Assembly: GCA_003140835.1 (NCBI GenBank)
Contig: PLLA01000091.1
Coordinates: forward strand, 29,455-93,454
Length of the DNA: 64,000 nt
Origin: Candidatus Tumulicola scandinaviensis
GTDB taxonomy: Bacteria > Vulcanimicrobiota > Vulcanimicrobiia > Vulcanimicrobiales > Vulcanimicrobiaceae
Direction of reading: 5' to 3'
In this document: positions 1 through 7,936 of the stretch, piece after piece
Numbering within the stretch: the stretch's first letter is position 1
How the letters are laid out: every line of letters begins with the position of its first letter
Notes under the pieces: model-generated
Databases searched by the model: none
Told to the model about the DNA's origin: nothing
The model's input: the letters and a program-made list of their open reading frames with translations, nothing else
Position numbers and translations under genes: made by a program

Positions 1-228
1 GCAACTACGCTCTTGCTCCATGCCGTGGCCGACGCTGGATTGCAGCCGGTTCTTCCGACGCTCGGAGATCTCACACAGGTTGAACTGGCAGCGGCCGCCG
101 GCACGGTAAAGGAGGTAGTCAGCCGAGCACTCGCAGAGCTCGAGAGTAGTGGCGCAGTTCAGCGTAGCGGCGGACGCATCGTTAGGGTAGATCGAGAAAA
201 GCTGGCGAGCCACACAAGGTGTCTATAA
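1..228 (+). CDS. Crp/Fnr-family regulator, C-terminal HTH only (cut by window edge)
   Basis: This is the 75-residue tail of a transcription regulator whose N-terminus lies outside the window; the frame is open from base 1. It contains the Crp-type winged helix: a helix starting LTQVELAAAAG, the recognition-helix pattern VSRALAELESSG, and a wing ending GGRIVRVDREKL. The tail is clearly paralogous to that of the DUF2249-Crp fusion at 7937-8878, which shares TQVELAA, KEVVSRALAELE and the basic wing. The next gene, ten bases downstream, is a DUF2249 protein, so the regulator probably belongs to the redox module that follows. Its effector domain cannot be seen. By analogy with the second copy it may also carry DUF2249, but that is inference. 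Confidence 0.8.
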   Translation, partial: ATTLLLHAVADAGLQPVLPTLGDLTQVELAAAAGTVKEVVSRALAELESSGAVQRSGGRIVRVDREKLASHTRCL

Positions 229-237
229 CCACGGTCA

Positions 238-801
238 ATGCTGAATCGGCATTATAACGATAAGATTCCAGCCATGGAAGCCGATATCCGTACTCTTCCA
301 CTTGGAGAGAAGCATCGCGCTATCCATCTGCGTCTTGAGGAGTTGGAGCCGGGGAGAACTCTCCGGATCGTCAACGATTGCGATACAAGGCCGCTCCGGC
401 ACGAGTTGGAAGATGTGCACCCCGGCTGCTTTACGTGGACGTACGTCGAGTCCGGTCCGGAAGCATGGCGCGTCGATATTCTTAAGACACATGACTTCGA
501 GCCGTTGGAAGATCTTGATCTGCTTGCCGACGGCCCCGGTTTGCGCGTTGCCCAGATTCGAGTGCTTGCTGGTACGAAAGAGCGCATGATGATCTTTTCC
601 GGCAGCGCGGCCTTGATCTTCGACGAAGGAGCGGGAATGCTAGAGGTGTCGGGTCGTCGACGCGCCGTGGCGGCCGGTATCGTTGAGATCGTGTGCCCGG
701 GCGAGACCTGCTCCATATCAGCCGCAACAGAACTCCACGCTTACGTGGCGATAGCGACAGAGCCAACCAATAATAGTAGGTTCGACGTGCGTACAACCTA
801 G
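238..801 (+). CDS. DUF2249 domain protein with C-terminal cupin-like half
   Basis: The 187-residue protein has an N-terminal DUF2249 domain (about residues 13-85), with the family signature DIRTLPLGEKHRAIHLRLEEL, then a DTRPLRHELE stretch, then GPEAWRVDI. Residues 95-187 look like a small beta-rich, cupin-like domain (alternating hydrophobics, IVCPGETCSIS), which I cannot assign firmly. DUF2249 domains are small SirA/TusA-like folds often found beside nitrogen-oxide and respiratory genes; their biochemical role is not settled. The ATG at 274 (MEADIRTL) is an equally good start, because neither site has a strong ribosome-binding site. The gene sits between a Crp/Fnr regulator tail and a cytochrome b/molybdopterin protein. 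Confidence 0.75.
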   Translation: MLNRHYNDKIPAMEADIRTLPLGEKHRAIHLRLEELEPGRTLRIVNDCDTRPLRHELEDVHPGCFTWTYVESGPEAWRVDILKTHDFEPLEDLDLLADGPGLRVAQIRVLAGTKERMMIFSGSAALIFDEGAGMLEVSGRRRAVAAGIVEIVCPGETCSISAATELHAYVAIATEPTNNSRFDVRTT

Positions 802-812
802 GCGATCGAACC

Positions 813-2492
813 ATGTTCGTTTTTGACGAAGCGCATCGGAAGGTTCACTTTCCCGACGATCGACGGCTGGTCGTCATCATGTCGCGGCGCTATACGATCT
901 GGCTCGTAGTGTTCGTGTGCGTACCGATCCTACTCGCCTGGTTGCAGGTTCTCGTGCTTGGAATCCATTCCGCATCGGCGCCCATCGGCGGCATCACCGT
1001 CAGTACACCGAACGGCGAGCCGCGCGGCTTTCCAGTGTGGGTCCGCTGGACCCACTTTGCGAATCTCTTGTTCATCTTTTTAGTAATGCGTAGCGGTCTA
1101 TCGATCCTCATGGACCATCCACGCCTCTACTGGAACGACCATTGCACGCCGGGAACGGACTGGATGCGCTTTACGCCGATCGACGTTCCCAAGGACCGCG
1201 TTTGGACCGCGAGGGACGACGCCCGCTATATCTCGCCGATCATCGCGCTGCCCGGTTACAAACACACTCCCGGAATGGGGAGGTCCTGGCATTTCGTTAC
1301 CGATTACGGTTTTATCCTCATAGGTGCGATCTACATAGCGATGCTGCTCATTAGCGGGCAGTGGCCGCGGCTCATCCCCACATCGTGGGCGATCGTGCCG
1401 TACGCATGGCAAACGTTCGTACACTACGCAACCTTTCACTTTCCTACCGAACCAGATGGGTACTATGCGTATAACGCGCTGCAACAGCTCGTGTATTTCG
1501 GCGTCGTGTTCATTATGGCGCCGCTCTCAATCCTGTCTGGGATTGCGATGTCGCCGGCAGTCGATAACGCCTTTCCGTGGTATCCGCGGATATTCGGCGG
1601 TCGTCAAGGAGCCCGTTCAGTCCATTTTCTGCTTCTATGTGGATACGTCGTCTTTACGATCGTGCACGTCAGCCTTGTGTTCTTGACGGGTGCGCAGCGT
1701 AATTTCAACCACATCGTGTTAGGCACCGATGACACACGCTCGCTCGGGCTCATCCTCGGCTGTGTCGGCCTTGCGGTGGTGATTATTTCGTGGTTTATCG
1801 CGCACGTTGTTGCTTGGAAGTACCCACGCCTGATGCAACGCTTGCACAAGTCGTTGATCTTTCCAATCGAGCGTATGCTCAGAGCCTCCCCTCGCTTTAA
1901 TCCGGCGGAACGCTACACGCGAGAGGACGTGTCGCCGTACTTTTGGCCTAACGGCAAGATGCCGGACTCCGATGAATGGAAACGCTTCGTAGCGGATGAT
2001 TTCCGCGGTTACCGCTTGCGCGTCGGCGGCTGCGTCGAGAACCCGGTCGACCTGAGCCTCGAGGAGATTCGGGCACTCGGGCATGACGAGCACGTGTCGT
2101 TACACCACTGCATTCAAGGATGGAGCGGAATCGCACAATGGGGAGGAATCTCGATGGTGCGCCTTATCGGGCTGGTAAAACCGCTATCCAACGCGCGCGT
2201 CGTCGAGTTTATTTCGTTCGGCGAGGGAACGTTCGGCGGAGCCTACTACGACACGCAGCAGCTGGTGGATGTCATCAAACCCGAGTGTCTTTTGGCCTAC
2301 GAGATGAATGACGAGCCTCTCCCTCTAGTGTATGGCGCACCGTTACGGCTGCGCGTCGAAAATCAGCTCGGCTTCAAAATGGTCAAGTGGATTAGTGAAA
2401 TTCGCTTCGTCGAGACGGAAAGGGTCGTCGGGGAGGGTCACGGCGGATCGAACGAAGATCAAGAATACTTCGATTTGTTGCCGTATATCTGA
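813..2492 (+). CDS. Cytochrome b561-like membrane domain fused to sulfite-oxidase-type molybdopterin domain
   Basis: The 559-residue protein has about six membrane helices (roughly residues 27-50, 78-100, 161-183, 222-245, 270-292 and 310-335) with histidines placed as heme-b ligands (VRWTHFAN, VHFLLLCG, FTIVHVS). A soluble C-terminal domain (about 380-545) matches the oxidoreductase molybdopterin-binding family; the motif HHCIQGWSG holds the cysteine expected to bind molybdenum. In two-gene systems these are separate proteins, such as YedY/MsrP with its b-type partner. Here they are one chain, so electrons could pass directly from quinol heme to molybdenum. The start could also be the ATG at 879 (MSRRYTIW). 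The substrate is unknown. It closes the short run begun by the regulator and DUF2249 gene. Confidence 0.85.
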   Translation: MFVFDEAHRKVHFPDDRRLVVIMSRRYTIWLVVFVCVPILLAWLQVLVLGIHSASAPIGGITVSTPNGEPRGFPVWVRWTHFANLLFIFLVMRSGLSILMDHPRLYWNDHCTPGTDWMRFTPIDVPKDRVWTARDDARYISPIIALPGYKHTPGMGRSWHFVTDYGFILIGAIYIAMLLISGQWPRLIPTSWAIVPYAWQTFVHYATFHFPTEPDGYYAYNALQQLVYFGVVFIMAPLSILSGIAMSPAVDNAFPWYPRIFGGRQGARSVHFLLLCGYVVFTIVHVSLVFLTGAQRNFNHIVLGTDDTRSLGLILGCVGLAVVIISWFIAHVVAWKYPRLMQRLHKSLIFPIERMLRASPRFNPAERYTREDVSPYFWPNGKMPDSDEWKRFVADDFRGYRLRVGGCVENPVDLSLEEIRALGHDEHVSLHHCIQGWSGIAQWGGISMVRLIGLVKPLSNARVVEFISFGEGTFGGAYYDTQQLVDVIKPECLLAYEMNDEPLPLVYGAPLRLRVENQLGFKMVKWISEIRFVETERVVGEGHGGSNEDQEYFDLLPYI

Positions 2493-2516
2493 GTGCGAAA
2501 TCGGATGAACGTGCTA

Positions 2517-2741
2517 TTAAGTTCCCGCTTTTACGCCGGGCCTTTCCCCAAAACCATGGTTGGCGCGAGCGGAGAAGCGGAGTTCCGCGATGTCTCGCGG
2601 GAAGAGCAGATCGAGCGTCCAGTCGAGCGCGACCCGCAGCTTGCAATCGAGGCCCGGCAAGCGCAGCAGGTAATAGCCGCGAAAGGAACCAAGCGATGAA
2701 GCCGGTCAATACGCAGTTGCCCTGCCGGCTGTCGCCGGGCG
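2517..2741 (-). pseudogene. C-terminal remnant of type II NADH dehydrogenase, frameshifted
   Basis: Two minus-strand frames together give the conserved tail of a flavoprotein NADH:quinone oxidoreductase. One frame reads LTGFIAWFL; one base off it continues FRGYYLLRLPGLDCKLRVAL, then DWTLDLLFPRDIAEL and RFSARANHGFGERPGVKAGT, ending at a stop at 2517-2519. The switch of frame falls near 2690. Everything upstream, including the FAD- and NADH-binding domains, is missing and is replaced by the HiPIP gene. The segment is therefore the stump of a deleted ndh-like gene. The family call rests on the VALDWTLDLLFPRDI pattern, remembered as typical of one NDH-2 clade. Confidence 0.65.
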
Positions 2742-3026
2742 TTAGCTGCTCTTGGCCGCCCAGGCGATGCAGTAGCCGTTCGGGCTGATCGTGCCGTCGA
2801 CGACCTTGCACGTGCCGGTTGCGGTCGCGGTCTTGCCCGGGATAAACAGCGAACAGTTCGAGCACTTCTTGGTGCCGTTCGGCTTGGTCTGATATTTGAA
2901 TTGCGCCTGTGAGCCCTTGGCCTCCGCGACCGTGATCCCGGCGACGAGCAACCCGGCAAGTGCCGGCAATATGACGACGCCGCGGACGAAATCGCTGCGC
3001 GAAATCCTTTGGTCGAGATCTCTCAT
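2742..3026 (-). CDS. High-potential iron-sulfur protein (HiPIP)
   Basis: This is a 94-residue periplasmic electron carrier. The four [4Fe-4S] ligands are C55, C58, C73 and C86, in the family pattern KCSNCSLF...GTCKVVDG...SPNGYCIAW. The N-terminus is an export signal (SRSDFVRG followed by a hydrophobic stretch to AEA). HiPIPs normally use a Tat signal, but here the twin arginine is degenerate (SRS), so export by Tat is uncertain. I chose the ATG at 3026 because GGAGGG lies ten bases upstream; an in-frame ATG at 3044 lies just upstream of that site. It could accept electrons from membrane cytochrome b or a bc complex and serve a terminal oxidase. A decayed NADH dehydrogenase tail follows directly. 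Confidence 0.9.
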   Translation of the reverse strand: MRDLDQRISRSDFVRGVVILPALAGLLVAGITVAEAKGSQAQFKYQTKPNGTKKCSNCSLFIPGKTATATGTCKVVDGTISPNGYCIAWAAKSS

Positions 3027-3044
3027 CGTTTTCCAACCCTCCAT

Positions 3045-3456
3045 AATCGAATCTATTCGCCGGACGGACCTTGCCTCCGGCCGCCCTGCAAGCTATTTTA
3101 ACCCCGGCTTTGCGAAAAGCTTCCCCGCTCGTGGGTATCCTACGGCAAGTCCTTTTGTCCCCACTTTCCCAGGATGGTCAACCAGCCGACCAGATGCTAG
3201 GCAGAAAGGCGACGCCCAAGGTTGCCATACGGGCTTTAAAGAGCGACGACAATGTCAGGAAGCGTTCAGGTTGATCCGGTCGGAAAGGTCACCGACGGTG
3301 GTCAGCGGCATCGTCGAACACGTGCGGTCAAGCGGCTCCGACGAGATCGTCGTAAGCGTCGTCACCGTTCTCCTGAATGCGTCGCATGCGCCCGAGATAT
3401 TTTGGCAGGCCGTCGAGGTGCTTAGAAGCTGGTCTATCGGCTGCATCGCCCCGGCT
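3045..3456. other. Stretch without a recognisable gene
   Basis: I see no convincing gene, RNA or repeat here. Open frames on both strands lack family signals. The right end may contain the upstream, more degraded part of the nucleotidyltransferase remnant that follows. Confidence 0.4.
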
Positions 3457-3630
3457 CGTTACGACCTGGCAGTCCCACGTTCGTTCGCGATCCTGCCACG
3501 CAATGATAAGATGCGCGCACTTGCGGCGGATTACCGAGACATGAGCACGATGTCCTTTTGGGATCCGCCGCGTTCGAAGATGTGATGGAACGGCTGAGAC
3601 AACCGCAAGACCAGATCAACGAATCGTAGG
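3457..3630 (+). pseudogene. C-terminal remnant resembling AbiEii-type nucleotidyltransferase
   Basis: One frame reads YDLAVPRSF, then MRALAADYRDMSTMSFWDPP, and stops soon after. One base off, it continues FEDVMERLRQPQDQINES and ends at 3630. Together these match the usual C-terminus of AbiEii-family nucleotidyltransferase antitoxin/toxin-like proteins, in which a DYR.M..M.FG.PP segment is followed by ERLR...INE. At least one frameshift lies near 3570, and the catalytic N-terminal part is not recognisable. The family call is from memory of the motif and is tentative. Confidence 0.4.
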
Positions 3631-3785
3631 GCGCATTCTCCGGAGGAATGGGTCAAAAAGTCAGGAAGAGCACTGCGGCGTTTCATCAGCCGATTCGTTG
3701 AACGGTTCGTCGTAGGTGACCCCTTAGTCAGCCGAAAGCCGCCCGCTCATGCCGATCAAGGGCGCAGGCGTCTTGACGTCAGTCC

Positions 3786-3816
3786 TTGACATGCAGGCCA
3801 AGAAATGTCGTATGAA
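3786..3816 (+). promoter_or_regulatory. Possible sigma-70-type promoter
   Basis: A perfect TTGACA (3786-3791) is followed 19 bases later by TATGAA. The spacing is long, so this is weak. It would drive the membrane-protein gene at 3933. Confidence 0.2.
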
Positions 3817-3932
3817 TGATATGGCCCCTTACGAACACGGTTACTCGTTCATTCCGCGTACCGCTCATCCAAAAGATGAAGCCCCGCTCTTTATAGAGGC
3901 CGGTGGCACGTTACACGGGCAAAAAAAGTAGC

Positions 3933-4379
3933 ATGCCTTACGTGTCGCGGCTCTTTATCAAGGCCGGAATCGCCTATCTCGTACTGACCTTTGTCGTGGG
4001 AGCAGTGCTACTTTCGTTGGAGGCGGCAGCCCGGCCGATGCCCTATGTGATCGAGGTGGAGCATGGACACGCCGGTTTTGTCGGATGGCTCGTGAACATG
4101 GTTATCGGCGTTGCATACTGGCTGCTTCCCGGCAACCGTGCGAGGTTTCCGCGGACGCAGGGGCGCTATCCTGAACTTCTCGCCCGGTTCTCTTTCTATT
4201 CCTTAAACATCGGTCTCGCGTTGCGGCTACTCGGCGAACCATGGTTCACGTTCCAGCCGAGTGCAGCCGGATCGGCCCTTCTCTATGTTGCAGCCTTTCT
4301 ACAGCTGCTCGGCATTGGCGCCTTCGCCTGGATCGCATGGCAGCGTGTCTTTCCACCGCCACTACGACCGGATATTTAA
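3933..4379 (+). CDS. Four-helix membrane protein with CcoN/NnrS-like His motif
   Basis: This is a 148-residue integral membrane protein with about four helices. Its most telling stretch is EVEHGHAGFVGWLVNMVIGV, ending AYWLLP. This resembles the helix of heme-copper oxidase subunit I and NnrS-like proteins, where a histidine precedes ...GW...GV.Y.LLP. It is far too short to be a catalytic oxidase subunit, so it is better viewed as a stand-alone heme- or metal-binding membrane protein. Such small proteins are often found near nitric-oxide-related genes. The start MPYVSRLF at 3933 is preferred; an upstream in-frame start at 3903 adds ten polar residues. Function is not known. Confidence 0.7.
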   Translation: MPYVSRLFIKAGIAYLVLTFVVGAVLLSLEAAARPMPYVIEVEHGHAGFVGWLVNMVIGVAYWLLPGNRARFPRTQGRYPELLARFSFYSLNIGLALRLLGEPWFTFQPSAAGSALLYVAAFLQLLGIGAFAWIAWQRVFPPPLRPDI

Positions 4380-4740
4380 TCGCAGACTAACGGGCATATT
4401 TCCCTGGATACATCCCGAGCCACTGCGCTTTGCACACGCGGCGTTGCTTCTGTCATGGGTGCTGCTGCTTATTGCCGGCAGCGATGACGATTTCGGTCCG
4501 TCTCCTGTCGTCACTGGCGTGGATACACGATCGTCTTTGAATAGTGCTGGAGGCGCCTAAAACGGCATGGCCGTCCACGGGCTTCATCACTGAACCTGTG
4601 AGGCACGATAGGATCGCAGACGAGCCAACCATCAATCTGGCATTGTTCTGAGTCAATGCTTTCGTAGTGTTTATTGCGGTATGCTCAAGAGGTGGCATCG
4701 CTATCAGCGCTTCGTCCTAAGGGAGAGATACCGAATTCAT
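4380..4740. other. Intergenic stretch, possible decayed membrane gene
   Basis: No intact gene is visible. On the plus strand, around 4410-4480, a frame reads PLRFAHAALLLSWVLLLIAG, one hydrophobic helix with a histidine. It could be a leftover of another membrane protein of the kind encoded at 3933 and 6511. The rest shows nothing. Confidence 0.3.
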
Positions 4741-4986
4741 ATGGATAACACGACTTCCTTGTCGCAGGAGCTAGATGTGACCGTCATAGCGCCGCGCGAC
4801 AAACACCCGACGATCCATCGGCGTCTCGACGCCCTCGCAGTTGGGGAGTCGCTCGTCATTCTCAACGATCACGATCCGCGGCCGTTGCGTTTTGAAATCG
4901 AAGCCGACCATCCGGGCAAGCACGGATGGAAATACATCGAGCAGGGTCCCGAGACGTGGCGGGTGGAGATCAATCGCCTCCCGTGA
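4741..4986 (+). CDS. DUF2249 domain protein
   Basis: This 81-residue protein consists of a single DUF2249 domain: an RDKHPTIHRRLDALAVGESL segment, then LNDHDPRPLRFE, then GWKYIEQGPETWRVEINRLP. The domain is complete and clean, with the DHDPRPL loop typical of the family. I chose the ATG at 4741, which has AGGGAGAG upstream at a slightly long distance; an ATG at 4681 would add 20 basic residues. It is the second of five DUF2249 domains between 238 and 8878. It lies just upstream of the DUF59 gene, with 37 bases between them, so it may be the first gene of the operon that follows. Confidence 0.85.
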   Translation: MDNTTSLSQELDVTVIAPRDKHPTIHRRLDALAVGESLVILNDHDPRPLRFEIEADHPGKHGWKYIEQGPETWRVEINRLP

Positions 4987-5023
4987 TTTCGACGATCCGC
5001 CCCCACAGGCGCCGGTTGCCATA

Positions 5024-5332
5024 ATGAGCGAAGAGGCACGAGCGCACGAGGTTCTCGACGTCTTGCGGGGGGTCGTCGATCCCGAGTTGGGCATCGACAT
5101 CGTGTCCCTAGGATTACTCTACCGCGTTGCAGTTGACGAGGATGATGTCGCGATCGTGATGACGCTCACAGTTCCGGGATGCCCGATGCACGAGACGATC
5201 GTCCGCGACGTGAAATCGACATTGCAGCGTCTGCCGTGGGTGAGGAACGCGGAGGTGGATCTGACGTTCGAACCTCCGTGGAGCACCGAACGTTTGAGCG
5301 ACGACGCTCGTCGCGCCCTTGGACACACATGA
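5024..5332 (+). CDS. Metal-sulfur cluster assembly factor (DUF59/MIP18 family)
   Basis: This 102-residue protein is a complete DUF59 (PaaD/SufT-like) domain: VLRGVVDPELGIDIVSLGLL, then MTLTVPGCPMHETI, then a hydrophobic strand ending EPPW. The cysteine in VPGCPM is the conserved one. Members help mature Fe-S proteins. It starts at ATG 5024, and its TGA overlaps the start of ispH in an ATGA, so the two are probably translationally coupled. That pairing makes sense, since IspH carries a labile [4Fe-4S] cluster and HiPIP and ferredoxin genes are close by. Which client it serves is inference. Confidence 0.88.
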   Translation: MSEEARAHEVLDVLRGVVDPELGIDIVSLGLLYRVAVDEDDVAIVMTLTVPGCPMHETIVRDVKSTLQRLPWVRNAEVDLTFEPPWSTERLSDDARRALGHT

Positions 5333-6300
5333 ACGATCGGCGGCTACTGCTTTGCGCGCCGAGAGGCTTTTGCGCCGGCGTCAATCGCGCGATCGAAACG
5401 ATCGACCGCCTGCTGCGCGCAACCTCAGAGACGGTGTACGTGCGCAAGCAGATCGTGCACAACCGGTTCGTCGTCGAGTCGTTCGAAAGGCGCGGCGTCG
5501 TTTTCGTCGACGACGTTGAAGATGTGCCGGAGGGAGCGCTCGTGGTCTTGAGCGCGCACGGCATATCGCCGGACGTCCGAAGCCGTGCGAAGGCTCTCGG
5601 GCAGCGCATCGTGGATGCTACCTGCCCGCTCGTCACGAAGGTTCATCGGGAAGTACAGGCATTCGTGCGGGACGGATATTCCGTGCTTCTCGTCGGCCAC
5701 GGCGGCCACGAAGAAGTCGAAGGAACGATGGGACAAGTCCCCGGTGCCGTGTCGCTCGTACAAGACGTTGAGGACGTACGCTCTGCAGTTGTGTCCGATC
5801 CGCAACGGGTGGCGGTCGTAACGCAGACGACGCTGAGCGTGGCGGAGACCCGCGACGTCGTCGGCGCGTTGAAACGACGGTTTCCCGCTTTGCGCGAACC
5901 GCCAAAGGGCGACATCTGCTACGCAACGGAAAGCCGCCAGGCCGCTGTGCGCGCTCTGGCCGCGATCAGTCAAGCCATCATCGTGGTCGGATCGAGCAAC
6001 AGTTCTAACTCAGGCAGTCTGCGAGATGCAGCCGCCGGATGCGGTGCGTGCGCCTATCTCACTGACGATCCCTCCGAGATCGAACCTGCATGGCTCGGAG
6101 ACGTCCAGACGCTCGGCGTCACCGCAGGCGCATCCTCCCCCGAAGCGCTGGTGAAGTCGATCCTCGCGCGTGTCAAGATGATCGAACCGGCGTTTTCGGT
6201 CGAGAACTTCGGCGAACCAGAACCTGACATCGTATTTCTGGAGCCACCTGAACTACGACACTACCAACCCATGAAGGAGCTTATCGATGCGAACTATTGA
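5329..6300 (+). CDS. ispH: 4-hydroxy-3-methylbut-2-enyl diphosphate reductase
   Basis: The 323-residue enzyme catalyses the last step of the MEP isoprenoid pathway, reducing HMBPP to IPP and DMAPP. The [4Fe-4S] ligands are C15 (PRGFCAGV), C99 (DATCPLVTKVH) and C197 (GDICYAT). The substrate-binding H44, H77, H106, E129 and the SSNSSNS segment are all present, so it should be active. The start at 5329 overlaps the DUF59 stop. The 3' end overlaps a DUF2249 gene whose AAGGAG ribosome-binding site lies inside ispH. Finding ispH in a redox or nitrogen-oxide-like operon is unusual; either this is the only copy, or it is a second copy serving anaerobic growth. The sequence alone cannot tell. Confidence 0.95.
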   Translation: MNDRRLLLCAPRGFCAGVNRAIETIDRLLRATSETVYVRKQIVHNRFVVESFERRGVVFVDDVEDVPEGALVVLSAHGISPDVRSRAKALGQRIVDATCPLVTKVHREVQAFVRDGYSVLLVGHGGHEEVEGTMGQVPGAVSLVQDVEDVRSAVVSDPQRVAVVTQTTLSVAETRDVVGALKRRFPALREPPKGDICYATESRQAAVRALAAISQAIIVVGSSNSSNSGSLRDAAAGCGACAYLTDDPSEIEPAWLGDVQTLGVTAGASSPEALVKSILARVKMIEPAFSVENFGEPEPDIVFLEPPELRHYQPMKELIDANY

Positions 6301-6514
6301 ACTCGACGTGCGACCCTACCATGAACGCGGCGAGGAACCATTTGACGCGATCATGTCTGCGATCGACGGACTCAAAGAAAGCGAACAATTCCTGCTTGTA
6401 AACTCTTTCGAACCAAAGCCGCTGTACGCGGTGCTGAAGAAGCGCGGCTTCGATCACACGACGACGGATATGGGCAACGGGGAATGGCGGGTGCTCTTTT
6501 CGCGTACGTCATGA
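6287..6514 (+). CDS. DUF2249 domain protein
   Basis: This 75-residue stand-alone DUF2249 domain runs from ELDVRPYHERGEEPFDAIMS through FLLVNSFEPKPLYAVLKKRG to GNGEWRVLFSRT. The ATG at 6287 has AAGGAG nine bases upstream and overlaps the end of ispH by 14 bases. Its TGA overlaps the next start in an ATGA. The usual DHDP loop is changed to SFEPKPL, so it is divergent from the copy at 4741. Function is unknown. The tight overlaps argue that it acts with the membrane protein downstream. Confidence 0.82.
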   Translation: MRTIELDVRPYHERGEEPFDAIMSAIDGLKESEQFLLVNSFEPKPLYAVLKKRGFDHTTTDMGNGEWRVLFSRTS

Positions 6515-7734
6515 TCGGTCTCGGCGATCGCGTGAGCGATCCGGTCGGAAGCGGCTGGGTCCTGGCCGGATCGCTTCTGTTTTTCTTAACCGGCTGCATG
6601 CTGCTGGCGATCGGAGGCACCTCGCTCGGCGCGCTTCACGCCTTCGCTGCGTTTCTCGTCCTCGCCGTCGTCGCCGCGCTCAACCAACTGCTGCCGGTGC
6701 TCACCCACGCGCCCGTCGCACGTCCACAGAGCGTTATCGCGGTCGCGACCGGATTCGCAATCGGCTTTTCCCTGTTGATTGCGGCCTTTTACGGCGCCCC
6801 GATGTTCGGTGCCGCCGGAATCGTGCTCGCGTTGACGGCGATCGCGTGGGTGCTCTGGAACATGGTCCGGCTCTGGGCCGGTCGCGACGAGCGAGAAACG
6901 CGGGTGCTCGTGGCGTTTGCGACGATCGCATTTGCCGGCGCGGTGGGAATCGGCGCGCTAATGACGTGCACGCTGGGTGGCCGGTGCTCCGCCCAGATCG
7001 TGGGACTTGCACCGCTGCACGCTTTCCTGGCGGTCGCCGGGTTCGCGTCGTTGCTCATCGTCGCGGTCTCCTTTCGGTTCGTTCCCATGTTCGCGGTCGC
7101 GCACGGCGATGCGTACGGGCGGCGCGCGATGCAATGGGTGGCGGTGGCAGGCGTCGCGGTGGCGGCCGGTTCGCTCCACTGGCCGCTGGGATTGCGCCTG
7201 GGCCTCCTCGAACTGCTCGCGAGCGCCATTTCGATAGGCGCCTCGCATATGCGCACGCTTGCCACGCGGCTGCGCAAGCGTGTCGACGTCAGCCTTCGGT
7301 ACGGCTCCGTCGCGTGGTGCCTCGCGATCGTAGCGATTTTCGTAGCGCTCGCCGCAACGTGGCAGACTGGTCTTCAAACGGCGGCCGTGATTCTCGCAGT
7401 CCTCGGTTGGATCTCGATTACGATCCTCGGATACGCGTACAAGGTTGCTGGCTTTCTCGCTTGGCAGGTGGCCAAGGAGCGGGACCCGGCGGCACAACTT
7501 CCCGCACTGAGCACCGCCGTTCATCTGCCGCTCGCATATGCCGCATTAGCGTTCCTCGGAGCGGGAACGTGCATCGCAGCATTCTGCTCGTTCGTCTTTC
7601 CGGATCACGTCGGCGTGGGCTACGGTCTCTACGCGATCGGCGGATTGGCGGCGGTTGTCGCCCTTGCAAAACTCGCATCGCTCTACATTCTGAGAAGGCA
7701 GCCGAATGGAACCTCAGTGCGTGCAACTGGATAA
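6511..7734 (+). CDS. Polytopic membrane protein, NnrS/heme-copper-oxidase-I-like
   Basis: This is a roughly 407-residue integral membrane protein with about eleven to twelve helices. Two helices carry histidines in oxidase-like settings: GALHAFAAFLVLAVVAALNQ with LLPVLTH, and PLHAFLAVAGFASLLIVAVS with RFVPMF. This recalls NnrS and CcoN-like proteins, which bind heme and often relate to NO metabolism. I do not see the full set of six histidines of a catalytic oxidase. The ATG at 6511 overlaps the previous stop as ATGA and is preferred over ATG 6484. The gene overlaps the next DUF2249 gene by 29 bases. A role in NO or oxygen handling is inferred from fold and neighbours only. Confidence 0.7.
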   Translation: MIGLGDRVSDPVGSGWVLAGSLLFFLTGCMLLAIGGTSLGALHAFAAFLVLAVVAALNQLLPVLTHAPVARPQSVIAVATGFAIGFSLLIAAFYGAPMFGAAGIVLALTAIAWVLWNMVRLWAGRDERETRVLVAFATIAFAGAVGIGALMTCTLGGRCSAQIVGLAPLHAFLAVAGFASLLIVAVSFRFVPMFAVAHGDAYGRRAMQWVAVAGVAVAAGSLHWPLGLRLGLLELLASAISIGASHMRTLATRLRKRVDVSLRYGSVAWCLAIVAIFVALAATWQTGLQTAAVILAVLGWISITILGYAYKVAGFLAWQVAKERDPAAQLPALSTAVHLPLAYAALAFLGAGTCIAAFCSFVFPDHVGVGYGLYAIGGLAAVVALAKLASLYILRRQPNGTSVRATG

Positions 7735-7933
7735 TCGCGGCTTATCTCCGCCGGAGCCGATGCTGCGAATCCTCATGGCTCTCGATGCGCTCGAACCCAG
7801 CGGCAAAATCGTTGCGAAGATGGATCGGCGGCCGATGTTCCTCTTTCCAGAGCTGGACGAGCGGGGATGTACGTACACGTGCGACCCCGACGACGAAGGC
7901 GGGTTTCTTCTGGTCATCGAGAAGAAGCGGTAG
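7706..7933 (+). CDS. DUF2249 domain protein
   Basis: This 75-residue protein has the DUF2249 layout, LDNRGLSPPEPMLRILMALD, then a turn, then AKMDRRPMFLFPELDERG. The third segment is altered (EGGFLLVIEKK instead of W.V.I), making it the most divergent of the five. The start lies inside the preceding membrane-protein gene, completing a chain of overlapping genes from 5024 to 7933. The convergent regulator gene ends three bases away. Function is unknown. Confidence 0.75.
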   Translation: MEPQCVQLDNRGLSPPEPMLRILMALDALEPSGKIVAKMDRRPMFLFPELDERGCTYTCDPDDEGGFLLVIEKKR

Positions 7934-7936
7934 ACG

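Noticed and set aside
2531-2959. Long open frames antisense or out of phase around the HiPIP gene.
   Set aside because: They are shadows of the HiPIP gene and of the NADH dehydrogenase remnant, with implausible Arg/Ser-rich products.
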